Part shown: positions 25,740 to 35,098 of the stretch, piece after piece | Layout of the letters: each line of letters starts with the position of its first letter | Position numbering within the stretch: position 1 is the stretch's first letter | From: Actinomadura litoris | GTDB lineage: Bacteria; Actinomycetota; Actinomycetes; Streptosporangiales; Streptosporangiaceae | Direction: 5' to 3' | DNA: 64,000 bases | Assembly (NCBI RefSeq): GCF_009733595.1 | Contig: NZ_WOFH01000012.1 | Span: forward strand, 1-64,000 | Notes under the pieces: model-generated | Told to the model about the DNA's origin: nothing | The model's input: only the letters and a program-made list of their open reading frames with translations | Databases searched by the model: none | Made by a program: the position numbers and the translations under genes

Positions 25740-26849
25740 CTACGCCCGATGCCGGGGGAGCTTCGATGAACCGGCCACCTCGTCGATGGAGCGGGAGCCG
25801 GGGCCGGTGTAGCGGGCGCTCGGGCGGACGAGGCGCCCGGTGCGCTTCTGCTCCAGGATGTGCGCGGCCCACCCGGCGGTGCGGCCGCAGGTGAACATGG
25901 CGGGCATCATCGCGGTCGGGACCTCGGCGAAGTCGAGGATCACCGCCGCCCAGAACTCGACGTTGGTCTCGATCGGACGGTCCGGACGGCGCTCGCGCAG
26001 CTCGGCGAGCGCGGCGTCCTCCAGCGCCTTGGCGGCCTCGAAGCGCGGCGCGTTCAGCTCCTTGGCGGTGCGCCGCAGCACGCGGGCGCGCGGGTCCTCG
26101 GCGCGGTAGACGCGGTGGCCGAAGCCCATCAGCCGGTCGCCGGAGTCGAGGATGTCGGTGACGACCTTGCGGGCGTCGCCGATCTGCTCGACCCGCTCGA
26201 TCATCGGCAGCACGCGGGCGGGGGCGCCGCCGTGCAGGGGGCCCGACATGGCGCCGATCGCGCCGGAGACGCTGGCCGCGACGTCCGCGCCGGTGGAGGC
26301 GATGACCCGGGCGGTGAAGGTGGAGGCGTTCAGGCCGTGCTCGGCGGCCGAGACCCAGTACGCGTCGATGGCCTGGACGTGCTTGGGGTCAGGCTCACCG
26401 CGCCAGCGGACCATGAACCGCTCGGTGATCGTCGATGCCGCGTCGATCCGCTCCTGCGGGACCATCGGGACGCCGATGCCGCGCGCCGACTGCGCGACGA
26501 ACGACAGCGCGGTCGCCGAGACGCGGGCGAGGTCGGCGCGGGCCTGCTCGTCGGAGATGTCGAGGAGGGGGCGCATCCCGTAGGCGGGAGCGAGGGTCGG
26601 GAGCGCGCTCTGCACGTCCACGCGGACGTCGCCGGAGGTGACCGGGAGGACGTGGGGGTCGGCCGGGGCCAGGCCCGGGTCGAAGCTGTCGTCCACGAGG
26701 AGGCCCCACGCGTCACCGAAGGAGGCCCGGCCGACGAGCTCCTCGATGTCGACGCCCCGGTACCGGAGGGCGCCGCCCTCCTTGTCCGGTTCGGCGATCT
26801 CGGTCTCGAAGGCCACGACCCCCTCAAGGCCGGGTTTGAAGTCGGACAT
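25740..26849 (-). CDS. citA: Citrate synthase 2
   Basis: A 369-residue citrate (or 2-methylcitrate) synthase condensing acetyl-CoA and oxaloacetate. Catalytic residues are visible as H171 in AEHGLNASTF, H206 in GPLHGGAP and H245 in GFGHRVY, plus the late ILDFAEVP aspartate. Length and motifs match the actinobacterial CitA group (Rv0889c). The ATG at 26849 follows AAAGG; an in-frame ATG at 26948 would add a basic, unconserved leader. The gene is divergent from pdxH over about 125 bp. Confidence 0.95.
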   Translation of the reverse strand: MSDFKPGLEGVVAFETEIAEPDKEGGALRYRGVDIEELVGRASFGDAWGLLVDDSFDPGLAPADPHVLPVTSGDVRVDVQSALPTLAPAYGMRPLLDISDEQARADLARVSATALSFVAQSARGIGVPMVPQERIDAASTITERFMVRWRGEPDPKHVQAIDAYWVSAAEHGLNASTFTARVIASTGADVAASVSGAIGAMSGPLHGGAPARVLPMIERVEQIGDARKVVTDILDSGDRLMGFGHRVYRAEDPRARVLRRTAKELNAPRFEAAKALEDAALAELRERRPDRPIETNVEFWAAVILDFAEVPTAMMPAMFTCGRTAGWAAHILEQKRTGRLVRPSARYTGPGSRSIDEVAGSSKLPRHRA

Positions 26850-26973
26850 GTCGTCCTGCCTTTCGTCCCCATAGTGATAAGGCGGTGCCGTGCCATTGAA
26901 CCGCGTCCGGCTTACCGTGCAGTACCCAGGTCCGTGTGAGATGCACAATGCCGAGGTGAGAGGCTCAGACGCT

Positions 26974-27711
26974 GTGAGTTCCCCGATGCCCGACCCCGCG
27001 CGGCTCCGCAGGTCCTACGAGGGCGGTGAGCTGGCGGAGGACGCGCTGCCCCCCGATCCGCTGGCGCTGTTCGCCGCGTGGTTCGCCGACGTGCACGCCT
27101 CCGGCCTGGCCGAACCCAACGCGATGGTGCTCGCGACGGCCTCGGCCGACGGGGTGCCGAGCGCCCGGACCGTCCTGCTGAAGGGGTACGGGCCGCGGGG
27201 TTTCCGGTTCTTCACCAACCTCACCTCCGACAAGGGCCGCGAACTCGCGGAGAACCCCCGCGCGGCGCTCGTGTTCCCGTGGCATCCGATGTACCGGCAG
27301 GTGCGCGTCTCCGGGGTCGTCCTGGAATTGTCGCGGGACGAATCGGCCGCCTATTTCCGGACGCGCCCTTATGGCTCGCGGATCGGGGCGTGGGCCAGCG
27401 AGCACCAGTCGGCGGTGATCGCGGACCGGGACGTCCTGGAGCGCCGCTACGCGGAACTGGCCGAGCGCTGGCCCGAGACGGCGGACGGCGAGGACGACGT
27501 CCCGCTGCCCGGCTTCTGGGGCGGCTACCGCGTCGTCCCCGAGACGGTCGAGTTCTGGCAGGGGCGCCGCGACCGGCTCCACGACCGCATCCGCTACCGG
27601 CGCACCGCGACCGGCGCGACCGGCGGGACCGAGGAGACCGGGGAGACCGGGGAGACCGGGACGGCCCCGGACGCCTCCGGCGAATGGGAGATTGCCAGAC
27701 TGTCTCCGTGA
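26974..27711 (+). CDS. pdxH: Pyridoxamine 5'-phosphate oxidase
   Basis: A 245-residue FMN enzyme oxidising pyridoxine or pyridoxamine 5'-phosphate to PLP. FMN- and PLP-binding motifs are ARTVLLKGYGPRGFRFFTN, SDKGRELAENP, WHPMYRQVRVSG and the C-terminal EFWQGRRDRLHDRIRY. The tail carries a short ETGETGETG run. The GTG at 26974 follows GAGAGG at about 10 bp; ATG 26941 is the alternative. Its stop overlaps the next start (GTGA), so it is translationally coupled to the MFS gene. PLP use by the nearby serC is a natural metabolic link, not evidence of co-regulation. Confidence 0.93.
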   Translation: MSSPMPDPARLRRSYEGGELAEDALPPDPLALFAAWFADVHASGLAEPNAMVLATASADGVPSARTVLLKGYGPRGFRFFTNLTSDKGRELAENPRAALVFPWHPMYRQVRVSGVVLELSRDESAAYFRTRPYGSRIGAWASEHQSAVIADRDVLERRYAELAERWPETADGEDDVPLPGFWGGYRVVPETVEFWQGRRDRLHDRIRYRRTATGATGGTEETGETGETGTAPDASGEWEIARLSP

Positions 27712-29099
27712 CATCGGAACAGCAGCCACCCCCCACCGACACTCCTGACGGCGAAGGTCCCGAGGACGACATCCCCACGGACGGCGTCCCCACGGACGAC
27801 GTGCCCCAGGACGACGTGCCGGAGGACTACGTGCCCGAGGACGGGGAGCGTTCCATCGGGCGGCGCGGCGGGATGCTCCGCCGCGTGGCCATCGACACGC
27901 GCCCGCTGAAGCACGACGCCTACCGGCGGCTCTGGCTCGGGCAGGGCGTGTCGTTCATCGGGTTCCAGGTCACCGCGGTCGCCGTGCCCGTCCAGGTGTA
28001 CGACATGACCGGCTCCTCGTTCTGGGTCGGCATGATCGGGCTGGTCAACCTCGTCCCGCTGATCGTGTTCGGGCTGTGGGGCGGCGCCGTCGCCGACCAC
28101 ATGGACCGGCGGAAGCTGCTGCTCGTCTCCTCCTGCGTCACGTGGTCCTCGACGCTGGTGCTGCTCGTCCAGGCGCTGATCGGCGCGGAGAGCCTCGCGC
28201 TGATCATGGCGGTGGTGGCGCTGCAGGCGGTCGGGTTCGCGGTGTCCTCGCCGACCCGCAGCGCGATCATCCCCCGGCTGGTGGACGAGCCGCTCGTCCC
28301 GGCCGCCAACACGCTGAACTTCACCGCCGCCACCGTCGGCGGGCTGACCGGGCCGCTGTTCGCCGGGGTGGTGCTCGCCCACGGCGGCTACGCCGTCGCC
28401 TACGGGCTCGACGCCGCCCTGTTCAGCGTCGGCCTGTACGCGGCGGTGCGGCTGCCCGCGATCCCGCCGCTCGGCGACATCGCCGGGTCGCCCGGCCTGC
28501 GCTCGGTGCTGGACGGGCTGCGCTACCTGGCCACCCAGCCGGTGCTGATGATGTCGTTCGTCGTGGACATCATCGCGATGGGCGTCGCGATGCCGCGCGC
28601 GCTGTTCCCCGAGCTGGCCGAGACCCGGTTCGGTGGCGGCGACGCGGTCGGGTGGCTGTTCGCCTCGATCGCGATCGGCGCGGTGGTCGGCGGGCTGATC
28701 TCCGGCTGGATCGGGCGGGTGCACCGGCAGGGCATCGCGCTCGTGGTCTCGATCGTCGTCTGGGGGCTCGCGGTCGCCGCCGCCGGGCTCGCCCACCAGC
28801 TGTGGCTGGCCGTCGCGCTGCTGGCCGTCGGCGGCGGCGCCGACCTCGTCTCGGCCGTGTTCCGGCAGACGATGCTCCTCACCTACGCGCCGGACGAGAT
28901 GCGCGGCCGCCTCCAGGGCGTGTTCACCGTCGTCGTCGCGGGCGGGCCGAGGCTCGGCGACATGCGGGCGGGCGCGACCGCCAGCGTCGCGGGGGCCACC
29001 GCGTCCTGGGTGGGGGGCGGGCTCGCCTGCGCCGTCCTCGTGGTCGTGGCCGGGTTCGCCGTCCCCGCCCTCCTTCGCTACGACACCCGGACCACCTGA
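27708..29099 (+). CDS. MFS transporter with acidic N-terminal repeat
   Basis: A 463-residue major facilitator protein of the DHA3/EntS type with about 12 helices. The core starts at HDAYRRLWLGQGVSFIG. Motif A (GGAVADHMDRRKL) and a late TYAPDEMRGRLQG loop are present. The first 60 residues are strongly acidic with repeating units such as IPTDGVPTDDVPQDDVPEDYV and are probably disordered. The GTG start overlaps the pdxH stop by 4 bp. The substrate is unknown; export of a vitamin B6-related compound would fit the coupling but is speculation. Confidence 0.87.
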   Translation: MTSEQQPPPTDTPDGEGPEDDIPTDGVPTDDVPQDDVPEDYVPEDGERSIGRRGGMLRRVAIDTRPLKHDAYRRLWLGQGVSFIGFQVTAVAVPVQVYDMTGSSFWVGMIGLVNLVPLIVFGLWGGAVADHMDRRKLLLVSSCVTWSSTLVLLVQALIGAESLALIMAVVALQAVGFAVSSPTRSAIIPRLVDEPLVPAANTLNFTAATVGGLTGPLFAGVVLAHGGYAVAYGLDAALFSVGLYAAVRLPAIPPLGDIAGSPGLRSVLDGLRYLATQPVLMMSFVVDIIAMGVAMPRALFPELAETRFGGGDAVGWLFASIAIGAVVGGLISGWIGRVHRQGIALVVSIVVWGLAVAAAGLAHQLWLAVALLAVGGGADLVSAVFRQTMLLTYAPDEMRGRLQGVFTVVVAGGPRLGDMRAGATASVAGATASWVGGGLACAVLVVVAGFAVPALLRYDTRTT

Positions 29100-29112
29100 C
29101 CCGGCAGCACGA

Positions 29113-29820
29113 TCACCGGAGGGCGCGGGCGGCGATCCCGAGGTCCTCGACCAGGCCCCGGTAGGCCCCGCCGCGGTCCTCGGCGCGCAGCACGGCGGAC
29201 GGGTGGATCGTGGCCAGCAGCCGGGCGCCCGGCCCCTCCGGCGGCGCGTCCGACAGCTCCTTTCCGGCGGCGGGCGTGCCGAGCTCCTCCAGGTCGGGGC
29301 AGGCGAGCAGGCGGCCGCGCAGCCGGGTGACGCGGAAGGACGAGCCGAGCAGCGCCCGGCCCGCCGTCGCGCCGAGGACGACCACCACGTCCGGCTCCAG
29401 GATCCGCAGCTCCGCCAGCAGCCACGGGCGGCACGCGCGCATCTCGCCCGCGTTCGGCGGCTCGTGGATCCGCCGCCTGCCGCCGCCCTCCTGGTGCTTG
29501 AACTTGAAGTGCTTCACGGCGTTGGTGACGTACACGTCGCCGCGCTCGATCCCCGCCTCCGCCAGCGCCCGGTCCAGGAGGCGGCCCGCGGGGCCGACGA
29601 ACGGCGCGCCCTCGCGGTCCTCCCGGTCGCCGGGCTGCTCGCCGACGAGCACGGCCCGCGCGCCCGGGGAGCCTTCCCCGAACACCGTTCGGGTGGCGTC
29701 GCGGTAGAGATCGCAGCCCCGGCACCCGTCCGCCGCGCTCCGCAGGGCGCCGAGGTCGAGGCGGCTCTCCGGGTCGTCCGGCAGGAAGGGCTCGGCGGTC
29801 CGGGAAGATTCGGCGTTCAT
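29113..29820 (-). CDS. UdgX-type uracil-DNA glycosylase
   Basis: A 235-residue Fe-S uracil-DNA glycosylase. Family 4/5-like motifs are GEQPGDRED at 60-68 and ATIHPSAVL late in the chain. Four cysteines placed like the cluster ligands include C33, C36, C130 and C174. The segment R115-R116-R117-I118-H119 replaces the KRRIH loop that is diagnostic of UdgX, in which the histidine forms a covalent bond to uracil-excised DNA; here the first residue is Arg instead of Lys. So this is most likely UdgX rather than an ordinary UDG. ATG 29820 follows AGGGAAA. It is divergent from the metal regulator across 98 bp. Confidence 0.85.
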   Translation of the reverse strand: MNAESSRTAEPFLPDDPESRLDLGALRSAADGCRGCDLYRDATRTVFGEGSPGARAVLVGEQPGDREDREGAPFVGPAGRLLDRALAEAGIERGDVYVTNAVKHFKFKHQEGGGRRRIHEPPNAGEMRACRPWLLAELRILEPDVVVVLGATAGRALLGSSFRVTRLRGRLLACPDLEELGTPAAGKELSDAPPEGPGARLLATIHPSAVLRAEDRGGAYRGLVEDLGIAARALR

Positions 29821-29918
29821 CTCGCGTTTCCCTGTACCCGTCGTGCGGAGGTTATCCATCGAACCCGCGGGCGAGGGGGCCGAGCAAGTAGACTTCTGCC
29901 ATAAGACTGGAGGGAGCT

Positions 29919-30659
29919 GTGACCTCACACGGCCTGATCGATACCACGGAGATGTACCTCCGGACGGTTTTCGAGCTCGAAGAGGAGGGAATCATCCCCC
30001 TTCGCGCGCGTATCGCCGAGCGGCTCTCGCAGAGCGGCCCGACGGTGAGCCAGACGGTCGCGCGCATGGAGCGCGACGGGCTCCTGCGGGTCGAGGGGGA
30101 CCGGCACCTTGAGCTGACCGACAACGGCCGGGGGCTCGCGACCCGCGTGATGCGCAAGCACCGCCTCGCCGAATGCCTGCTGGTGAACGTGATCGGGCTG
30201 CCCTGGGAGGACGTCCACATCGAGGCGTGCCGCTGGGAGCACGTCATGTCGGAGGAGGTCGAGCGCAGGCTGGTCGCGCTGCTGGACCACCCGACCACCT
30301 GCCCGCACGGCAACCCGATCCCCGGCATGGACGAGCTGGGCGGGCCCGGTGAAGGGACCTCGGACGGGCACGGCCACGTGAACGGCGACGGAGCGTCCGG
30401 GGGCGCCCCGCTCGCGGTGATGACGGCGGTGGCGAGCCCGGCCGGCACGAGCGCGGTGATCAGGCGGATCAGCGAGCAGGTGCAGAGCGACAGCGACCTG
30501 ATGCTTAAACTCAAGCAGATAGGGATACAACCGGGACGAGAGGTGACTCTTCGGGCGACGGATGACGGGGTGCGGGTGACCTGTGACGACGAGGCCGACA
30601 GTCCGGACACCGAACTGCCGCGCGACATCGCCGAGCACGTGTTCGTCAGCAGGCGCTGA
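29919..30659 (+). CDS. ideR: DtxR/IdeR-family metal-dependent regulator
   Basis: A 246-residue Fe(II)- (or Mn-) dependent repressor. A winged helix (residues 5-70, RARIAERLSQSGPTVSQTVARM) is followed by the metal-binding dimerisation domain. Residues equivalent to all DtxR ligands are present: M12, H81, E85, H100, C104, E107 and H108, i.e. DtxR numbering plus two. A 40-residue Gly/Ser-rich insertion (about 135-165) separates this from a C-terminal SH3-like domain (QIGIQPGREVTLRAT). It is larger than many IdeR (about 230). GTG start, AGGGAG upstream, and TAGACT at 29889-29894 may be its -10. Confidence 0.92.
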   Translation: MTSHGLIDTTEMYLRTVFELEEEGIIPLRARIAERLSQSGPTVSQTVARMERDGLLRVEGDRHLELTDNGRGLATRVMRKHRLAECLLVNVIGLPWEDVHIEACRWEHVMSEEVERRLVALLDHPTTCPHGNPIPGMDELGGPGEGTSDGHGHVNGDGASGGAPLAVMTAVASPAGTSAVIRRISEQVQSDSDLMLKLKQIGIQPGREVTLRATDDGVRVTCDDEADSPDTELPRDIAEHVFVSRR

Positions 30660-30893
30660 CGCTCGGCGCGTGCGTCCCCCCGTCCCCGCTCAGCCGGTCT
30701 ATACCGAAGATCTCCTTGCGATCGCGCCTTTCGGGCGTATCCCGGCGGCGGGTTCGTCGTTCAATACGACGGAAGAGGTACGCGCGGTATCGGCGCCGCG
30801 ACGTCCGGCCCTGCGGGCGCCGGACGCCGGCGGGCGGCCGCGGGAACGTGAGGCGCGCACCGGCGGGGCCGTGACTGGGACCGGGATGGGGAG

Positions 30894-33287
30894 ATGAACC
30901 GTTGGGGGGAAGCCTCGTTCGAGGCGCATCTGCCACCCGAGACCGTCCTCAACCAGATGGAGATGGCGGTCATCGTCTGCGACCGCTTCAGCAACGTCAT
31001 CTACGGCAACGCGTTCGCGCGGCAGCTGTTCGGCTTCGGCGGGGACGAGGTCATCGGCCACTCCATCCTGTCGCTCGGCATCGCCGAGGAGGACCACGAG
31101 CAGGCCACCGAGCTGGCCAGGCACGTCCTCAAGGGCGGCGTCTGGGAGGGCACGTTCTGCAACCTGCGCGGTGACGGCACGACCGTGTACACGCGGGCGC
31201 ACGCCGTCCCGCTGCGGCACCCCTCCGGCGCGGTCGACGGGGTCGTGATCTTCGCGCGCGAGGCGCTCCGCTCCAACCAGCGCGACCAGGAGCGCTACGG
31301 CCTGATGGAGCGCATCGGCGAGCGGCTCGCCGGGTCGCTGGAGCTGGAGAGCACGCTGCGCAGCGTCGCCGACACGCTCGTCCCGCAGTTCGCCGACCAC
31401 TGCTTCATCGACCTGTTCAGCGGCGACCGGCTGATGCGGCGGGTGTCGCGGCACGCGGGCGGCTGGGAGCCGCCGCCGGGCACCTGGGCCGAGGTCGGCG
31501 AGCCCGTCTCCTACCCGTCCGGCCACTTCAGCGCCAAGGCGATGACGCGCCGCGACGCCGTCCTGGTCGAGGACATGGTCCAGTACCGCTACACCGCGCC
31601 GAGTGAGCCGTCCCGGCGGCTGGCCGAGGCGATGGGCATCACCTCGGCGATCTCCGCGCCACTGCTGGTGCGCGGCGAGCTGCTCGGCGTGATGAGCCTG
31701 GCGCTGTCGAACCTGTCCAAGCGCCCCGACCCGCACTACGACGCCTTCGACCGCGACCTGCTCGGCGCGATCGCCAGCCGGGTCGCGCTCGCCGTCGACA
31801 ACGCGCTGCTGTTCGAGGAGGAGCGCGAGACCGCGCTCGCCTTCCAGAAGCACCTGCTGCCCGGCGACCGGCCGCCCCGGCTGGACGGCCTCCAGATCGC
31901 CTGGCGGTACGAGCCCGCCCGGCCGCTGGAGGCGCACGGGCACGGCATCCAGACCCAGGTCGGCGGCGACTGGTACGACGTCATCCCGCTGTCGGCCGGG
32001 CGCGTCGGCCTCGTCATCGGCGACGTGGAGGGCCGCGGCGCCCGCGCCGCGGCCGTGATGGGCCAGCTCCGCGCCGCGCTGCGCGCCTTCGCCCAGGACG
32101 ACAAGCCGCCCGCCGACATCCTGCGCAAGCTGGACGAGTGGGTCCGCACGATGACCCGGCCCGAGCGGATGCGCTCCGGCTGGAACAGCGACGACCTCGT
32201 CCGCCCGCCGCTGGTGTCGTGCACCTACTTCGTCTACGACGCGTGGTCGCGGGTGCTGGAGTTCGCCAACGCCGGGCACGACCCGCCGCTGCTGATCGTC
32301 GACGGCCAGGTCGGCGAGCTGTCGTTCGAGAGCGAGGGCGCCATGCTCGGCGTCCGCGCGCCGGGCATGGGCGGCGAGATCCTCTACAACGAGGAGACCT
32401 CGGAGCTGAAGCCGGGCTCGACGCTCGTGCTGTACACCGACGGGCTCATCGACCGGCGCCCGAAGGGCGACGGCGACGACGGCGAGTACTACACCCGCGA
32501 GGAGTCCCGCGAGCTGGTCCGCTCGGCCGTGGCCGAGGTGGCGCGCGGCGGGGTCGAGGCCATCGCCAACGCCGCCTACGAGGCCGTGCCGGGCGACATC
32601 GACGACGACGTCGCGATCGTGGTGATCCGCACCGCGGGCGACGAGCTGGCCGTGCAGGAGCGCACGTTCTCCGCCGAGCCGATCATGGTGTCGGAGGCGC
32701 GCCGGATGGCCGCCGACGCGTTCGCGTCCTGGGGCATGCTGGACGAGCAGGCCGAGCTGGCCTGCCTGCTGGTGTCGGAGGTCGTCACCAACGTCGTCCT
32801 GCACGCCACCGCGACGCCGCAGCCGCGCCGGGAGATGGTCGTCCCGGTGCCCGCGGGCCAGCCCGGACGCGGCGGCGAGCCGCTGGGAGCGCCGCCGCCC
32901 GTGCAGTTCAACGCCGAGCAGTTCAATACGGAGCAGTTCAACACGGAGCAGTTCAACGCCGACCAGTTCGACGAGCGGTTCGGCCGGTTCGGGGGCGACC
33001 AGTTCGGGCCCGGCGCGTTCGACGAGGACGACTGGGACCTCGGCGCCGACCTCGGCCGCCGCGAGCCGCCCACCAAGGAGTTCCGGCTGCGGCTGCGGCG
33101 CGGCGCCGACGCGATCTGGGTCGAGGTGTTCGACTCCGACATGCGGCTGCCGCGCATCCGCAGCGCGGGCGAGACCGACGAGGGCGGCCGCGGCCTCTAC
33201 CTGGTCGACCAGCTCGCGACCCGCTGGGGCGCCCGGCCGACCGCGAGCGGCAAGGCCGTCTGGTTCGAGCTGCCGCTCACCCCGTAG
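30894..33287 (+). CDS. PAS-GAF-PP2C-HATPase signalling phosphatase
   Basis: A 797-residue sensor. PAS domain (about 15-122, VIYGNAFARQLFGFGGDEVIG), GAF (about 145-305), SpoIIE/PP2C phosphatase (about 320-590) with QVGGDWYDV at 355-363 and LVLYTDGLIDRR at 511-522, and a C-terminal HATPase (about 605-797, ACLLVSEVVTNVVLHA and DEGGRGLYLVDQLA). Between the halves of the HATPase there is a QFN(A/T)EQF tandem repeat at about residue 671. This combination is the actinobacterial switch that dephosphorylates anti-anti-sigma factors and has its own anti-sigma-like kinase domain. No sigma or anti-sigma gene is adjacent. The ligand is unknown. Confidence 0.93.
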   Translation: MNRWGEASFEAHLPPETVLNQMEMAVIVCDRFSNVIYGNAFARQLFGFGGDEVIGHSILSLGIAEEDHEQATELARHVLKGGVWEGTFCNLRGDGTTVYTRAHAVPLRHPSGAVDGVVIFAREALRSNQRDQERYGLMERIGERLAGSLELESTLRSVADTLVPQFADHCFIDLFSGDRLMRRVSRHAGGWEPPPGTWAEVGEPVSYPSGHFSAKAMTRRDAVLVEDMVQYRYTAPSEPSRRLAEAMGITSAISAPLLVRGELLGVMSLALSNLSKRPDPHYDAFDRDLLGAIASRVALAVDNALLFEEERETALAFQKHLLPGDRPPRLDGLQIAWRYEPARPLEAHGHGIQTQVGGDWYDVIPLSAGRVGLVIGDVEGRGARAAAVMGQLRAALRAFAQDDKPPADILRKLDEWVRTMTRPERMRSGWNSDDLVRPPLVSCTYFVYDAWSRVLEFANAGHDPPLLIVDGQVGELSFESEGAMLGVRAPGMGGEILYNEETSELKPGSTLVLYTDGLIDRRPKGDGDDGEYYTREESRELVRSAVAEVARGGVEAIANAAYEAVPGDIDDDVAIVVIRTAGDELAVQERTFSAEPIMVSEARRMAADAFASWGMLDEQAELACLLVSEVVTNVVLHATATPQPRREMVVPVPAGQPGRGGEPLGAPPPVQFNAEQFNTEQFNTEQFNADQFDERFGRFGGDQFGPGAFDEDDWDLGADLGRREPPTKEFRLRLRRGADAIWVEVFDSDMRLPRIRSAGETDEGGRGLYLVDQLATRWGARPTASGKAVWFELPLTP
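32904..32975. repeat. 15-bp tandem repeat encoding QFN-E peptide units
   Basis: Four 15-bp units (starting 32904, 32919, 32934, 32949) and a partial fifth encode QFNAE, QFNTE, QFNTE, QFNAD, QFDE. They lie in a linker inserted into the HATPase domain of the phosphatase gene. Confidence 0.85.
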
Positions 33288-33289
33288 CG

Positions 33290-34285
33290 ATGCGCGCCTG
33301 GGCGGTGGCGTCCCCGGCCCCGATCGCGTCGGGGCCGCTGCGCCGCGCCGACCGCGACGTGCCCGCGCCCGGTCCGGGCGAGCTGCTGGTGCGCGTGCTC
33401 GCGTGCGGCGTGTGCCGGACCGACCTGCACGTCGCGGAGGGCGACCTGCCCGTCCACCTGCCGGGCGTGACCCCGGGCCACGAGATCGTCGGGGCCGTGG
33501 TCGCCGCCGGTCCCGGCGCCGCGCACGCGGTGGGGGAGCGTGTGGGGGTGGCCTGGCTCCGAGGGACATGCGGCGCCTGCCGCTTCTGCCGCCGCGGCGC
33601 CGAGAACCTCTGCCCCGGCTCGGTCTACACCGGCTGGGACGCGCACGGCGGCTACGCGGAGTTCGCGCTCGCGGTCGACGCCTACGCCTACCGGCTGCCG
33701 GAGGGGCTGGACGACGTCCGCGCCGCGCCGCTGCTGTGCGCGGGCATCATCGGCTACCGCGCGCTGCGCCGGGCCGCGCCGCCGCCCGGCGGCCGCCTCG
33801 GCATCTGGGGCTTCGGCGGGTCCGCGCACCTCGCCGCGCAGATCGCCCTCGCCGAGGGCGCCGAGGTGCACGTGTTCACGCGCGGCGCCGCCGCGCGCGA
33901 GCTGGCCCGCGACCTCGGCGCCTCGTTCGCGGGCGACTCCTTCGACACCGGCCCGGCCCCGCTGGACGCGGCGATCATCTTCGCGCCCGCGGGCGCCCTT
34001 GTTCCCGCCGCCCTGGAGCGGCTGGAGCGCGGCGGCACGCTCGCGATCGCCGGGATCCACCTGAGCGACGTCCCGTCCCTGGACTACCAGCGGCACCTGT
34101 TCCAGGAGCGGCAGGTGCGGTCGGTGACGTCCAACACCCGCGCGGACGGCGAGGAGTTCCTCGCGCTCGCCTCCCGCCTCGACGTGGCGGTCACCACCCG
34201 CCCCTACCCGCTGGACGAGGCGGACCGCGCCCTCGCCGACCTCGCCGCCGACCGGTTCACCGGGGCGGCCGTGCTCGTCCCCTGA
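33290..34285 (+). CDS. Zinc-dependent alcohol dehydrogenase
   Basis: A 331-residue medium-chain dehydrogenase. Catalytic zinc ligands are in CGVCRTDLH and GHEI; the structural zinc cysteines are in CGACRFCRRGAENLC (four Cys). The NAD(P) fold has GIWGFGGSAHLAAQIA. The ATG lies 2 bp after the stop of the phosphatase gene, so the two are probably cotranscribed. The substrate is a primary or secondary alcohol or aldehyde; not decidable. Confidence 0.93.
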   Translation: MRAWAVASPAPIASGPLRRADRDVPAPGPGELLVRVLACGVCRTDLHVAEGDLPVHLPGVTPGHEIVGAVVAAGPGAAHAVGERVGVAWLRGTCGACRFCRRGAENLCPGSVYTGWDAHGGYAEFALAVDAYAYRLPEGLDDVRAAPLLCAGIIGYRALRRAAPPPGGRLGIWGFGGSAHLAAQIALAEGAEVHVFTRGAAARELARDLGASFAGDSFDTGPAPLDAAIIFAPAGALVPAALERLERGGTLAIAGIHLSDVPSLDYQRHLFQERQVRSVTSNTRADGEEFLALASRLDVAVTTRPYPLDEADRALADLAADRFTGAAVLVP

Positions 34286-35098
34286 TCAGGGGATCGGCTC
34301 GGCGGCGACGTGCGCCCAGGACTGGGTGAACCACAGCTCGCCGCCGATGATCCGCGGCTTGGCGCCGGTGCGGGGGCCGCCGTCGACCTCGGCGGTGAGC
34401 GCCTCGCGGATGCGGTCGGCGGCCGCGCCGTCGCGCGCGCCGTCCAGCCACGGCTCGACGGGACGCTCGACGGTGAACACGTCCAGCCTTCGGATGCTGC
34501 CGCCAGCCGAGGTGACCATCTCGGTCAGCCGGGCGATGGACGGGGTGCCCGGGTGGTCGGGGTCGCGCAGCCGCTCGATGCGGTCCCGGTCGGGCCCGGC
34601 CAGGTTCCCCCGGACGAGGTCGGCGATCACCAGCCGCCCGGCCGGGGCGCACACCCGCAGCAGCTCGCGCAGCACGTCCTGCGGGTCGCCCAGGTTGTAG
34701 AGCGAGAACCGGGCCGTCACGAGGGAGAAGGCGTTGTCCCGGTAGGGGAGTGCGGCGGCGTCGGCGCGGACCCGCGTGCCGTCGGGGCCCCCGGCGATTG
34801 TGGGACGTTCCACCGGCGCGGGCGTGGGCGGCGGGTCGCCGTCGGCGATGCGGACCGGTCCAGTCCCGAACGTCACCGTGGCCATCCGGTTCCCGCGCCC
34901 CTCCGAGGAGGCGGGGAGCGCCTCCACGGCGGTCACGTGCCGGACGCGGGGGCGCAGCGCCGCCGGCATCGGCCCGTGCCCGCGCGCGACGTCCAGGCAG
35001 ACGTCGCCGGGCCTCGGCTCGACGAACTCCAGCAGCCGGCGCAGATGCGGGGCGATCGCGCCGCCGGACTCCTGGATCGCGGTGGCCGGATGCGGCAC
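34286..35098 (-). CDS. SAM-dependent methyltransferase with insertion
   Basis: A 270-residue class I methyltransferase. The SAM-binding start LDVARGHGPMPAAL is slightly degenerate (D-V-A-R-G-H-G). A 45-residue Pro-rich insertion (about 68-110, GDPPPTPAPVERP) separates it from the D-A-A-A-L-P-Y-R-D motif and SLYNLGDPQDVLRELLRVCAPAGRLVIADL. The target substrate is unknown. It ends one base from the convergent alcohol dehydrogenase. Confidence 0.85.
   Translation of the reverse strand: MPHPATAIQESGGAIAPHLRRLLEFVEPRPGDVCLDVARGHGPMPAALRPRVRHVTAVEALPASSEGRGNRMATVTFGTGPVRIADGDPPPTPAPVERPTIAGGPDGTRVRADAAALPYRDNAFSLVTARFSLYNLGDPQDVLRELLRVCAPAGRLVIADLVRGNLAGPDRDRIERLRDPDHPGTPSIARLTEMVTSAGGSIRRLDVFTVERPVEPWLDGARDGAAADRIREALTAEVDGGPRTGAKPRIIGGELWFTQSWAHVAAEPIP

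Noticed and set aside
30699..33569. 956-codon minus-strand frame
   Set aside because: Antisense to the phosphatase and alcohol dehydrogenase; no conserved motif.
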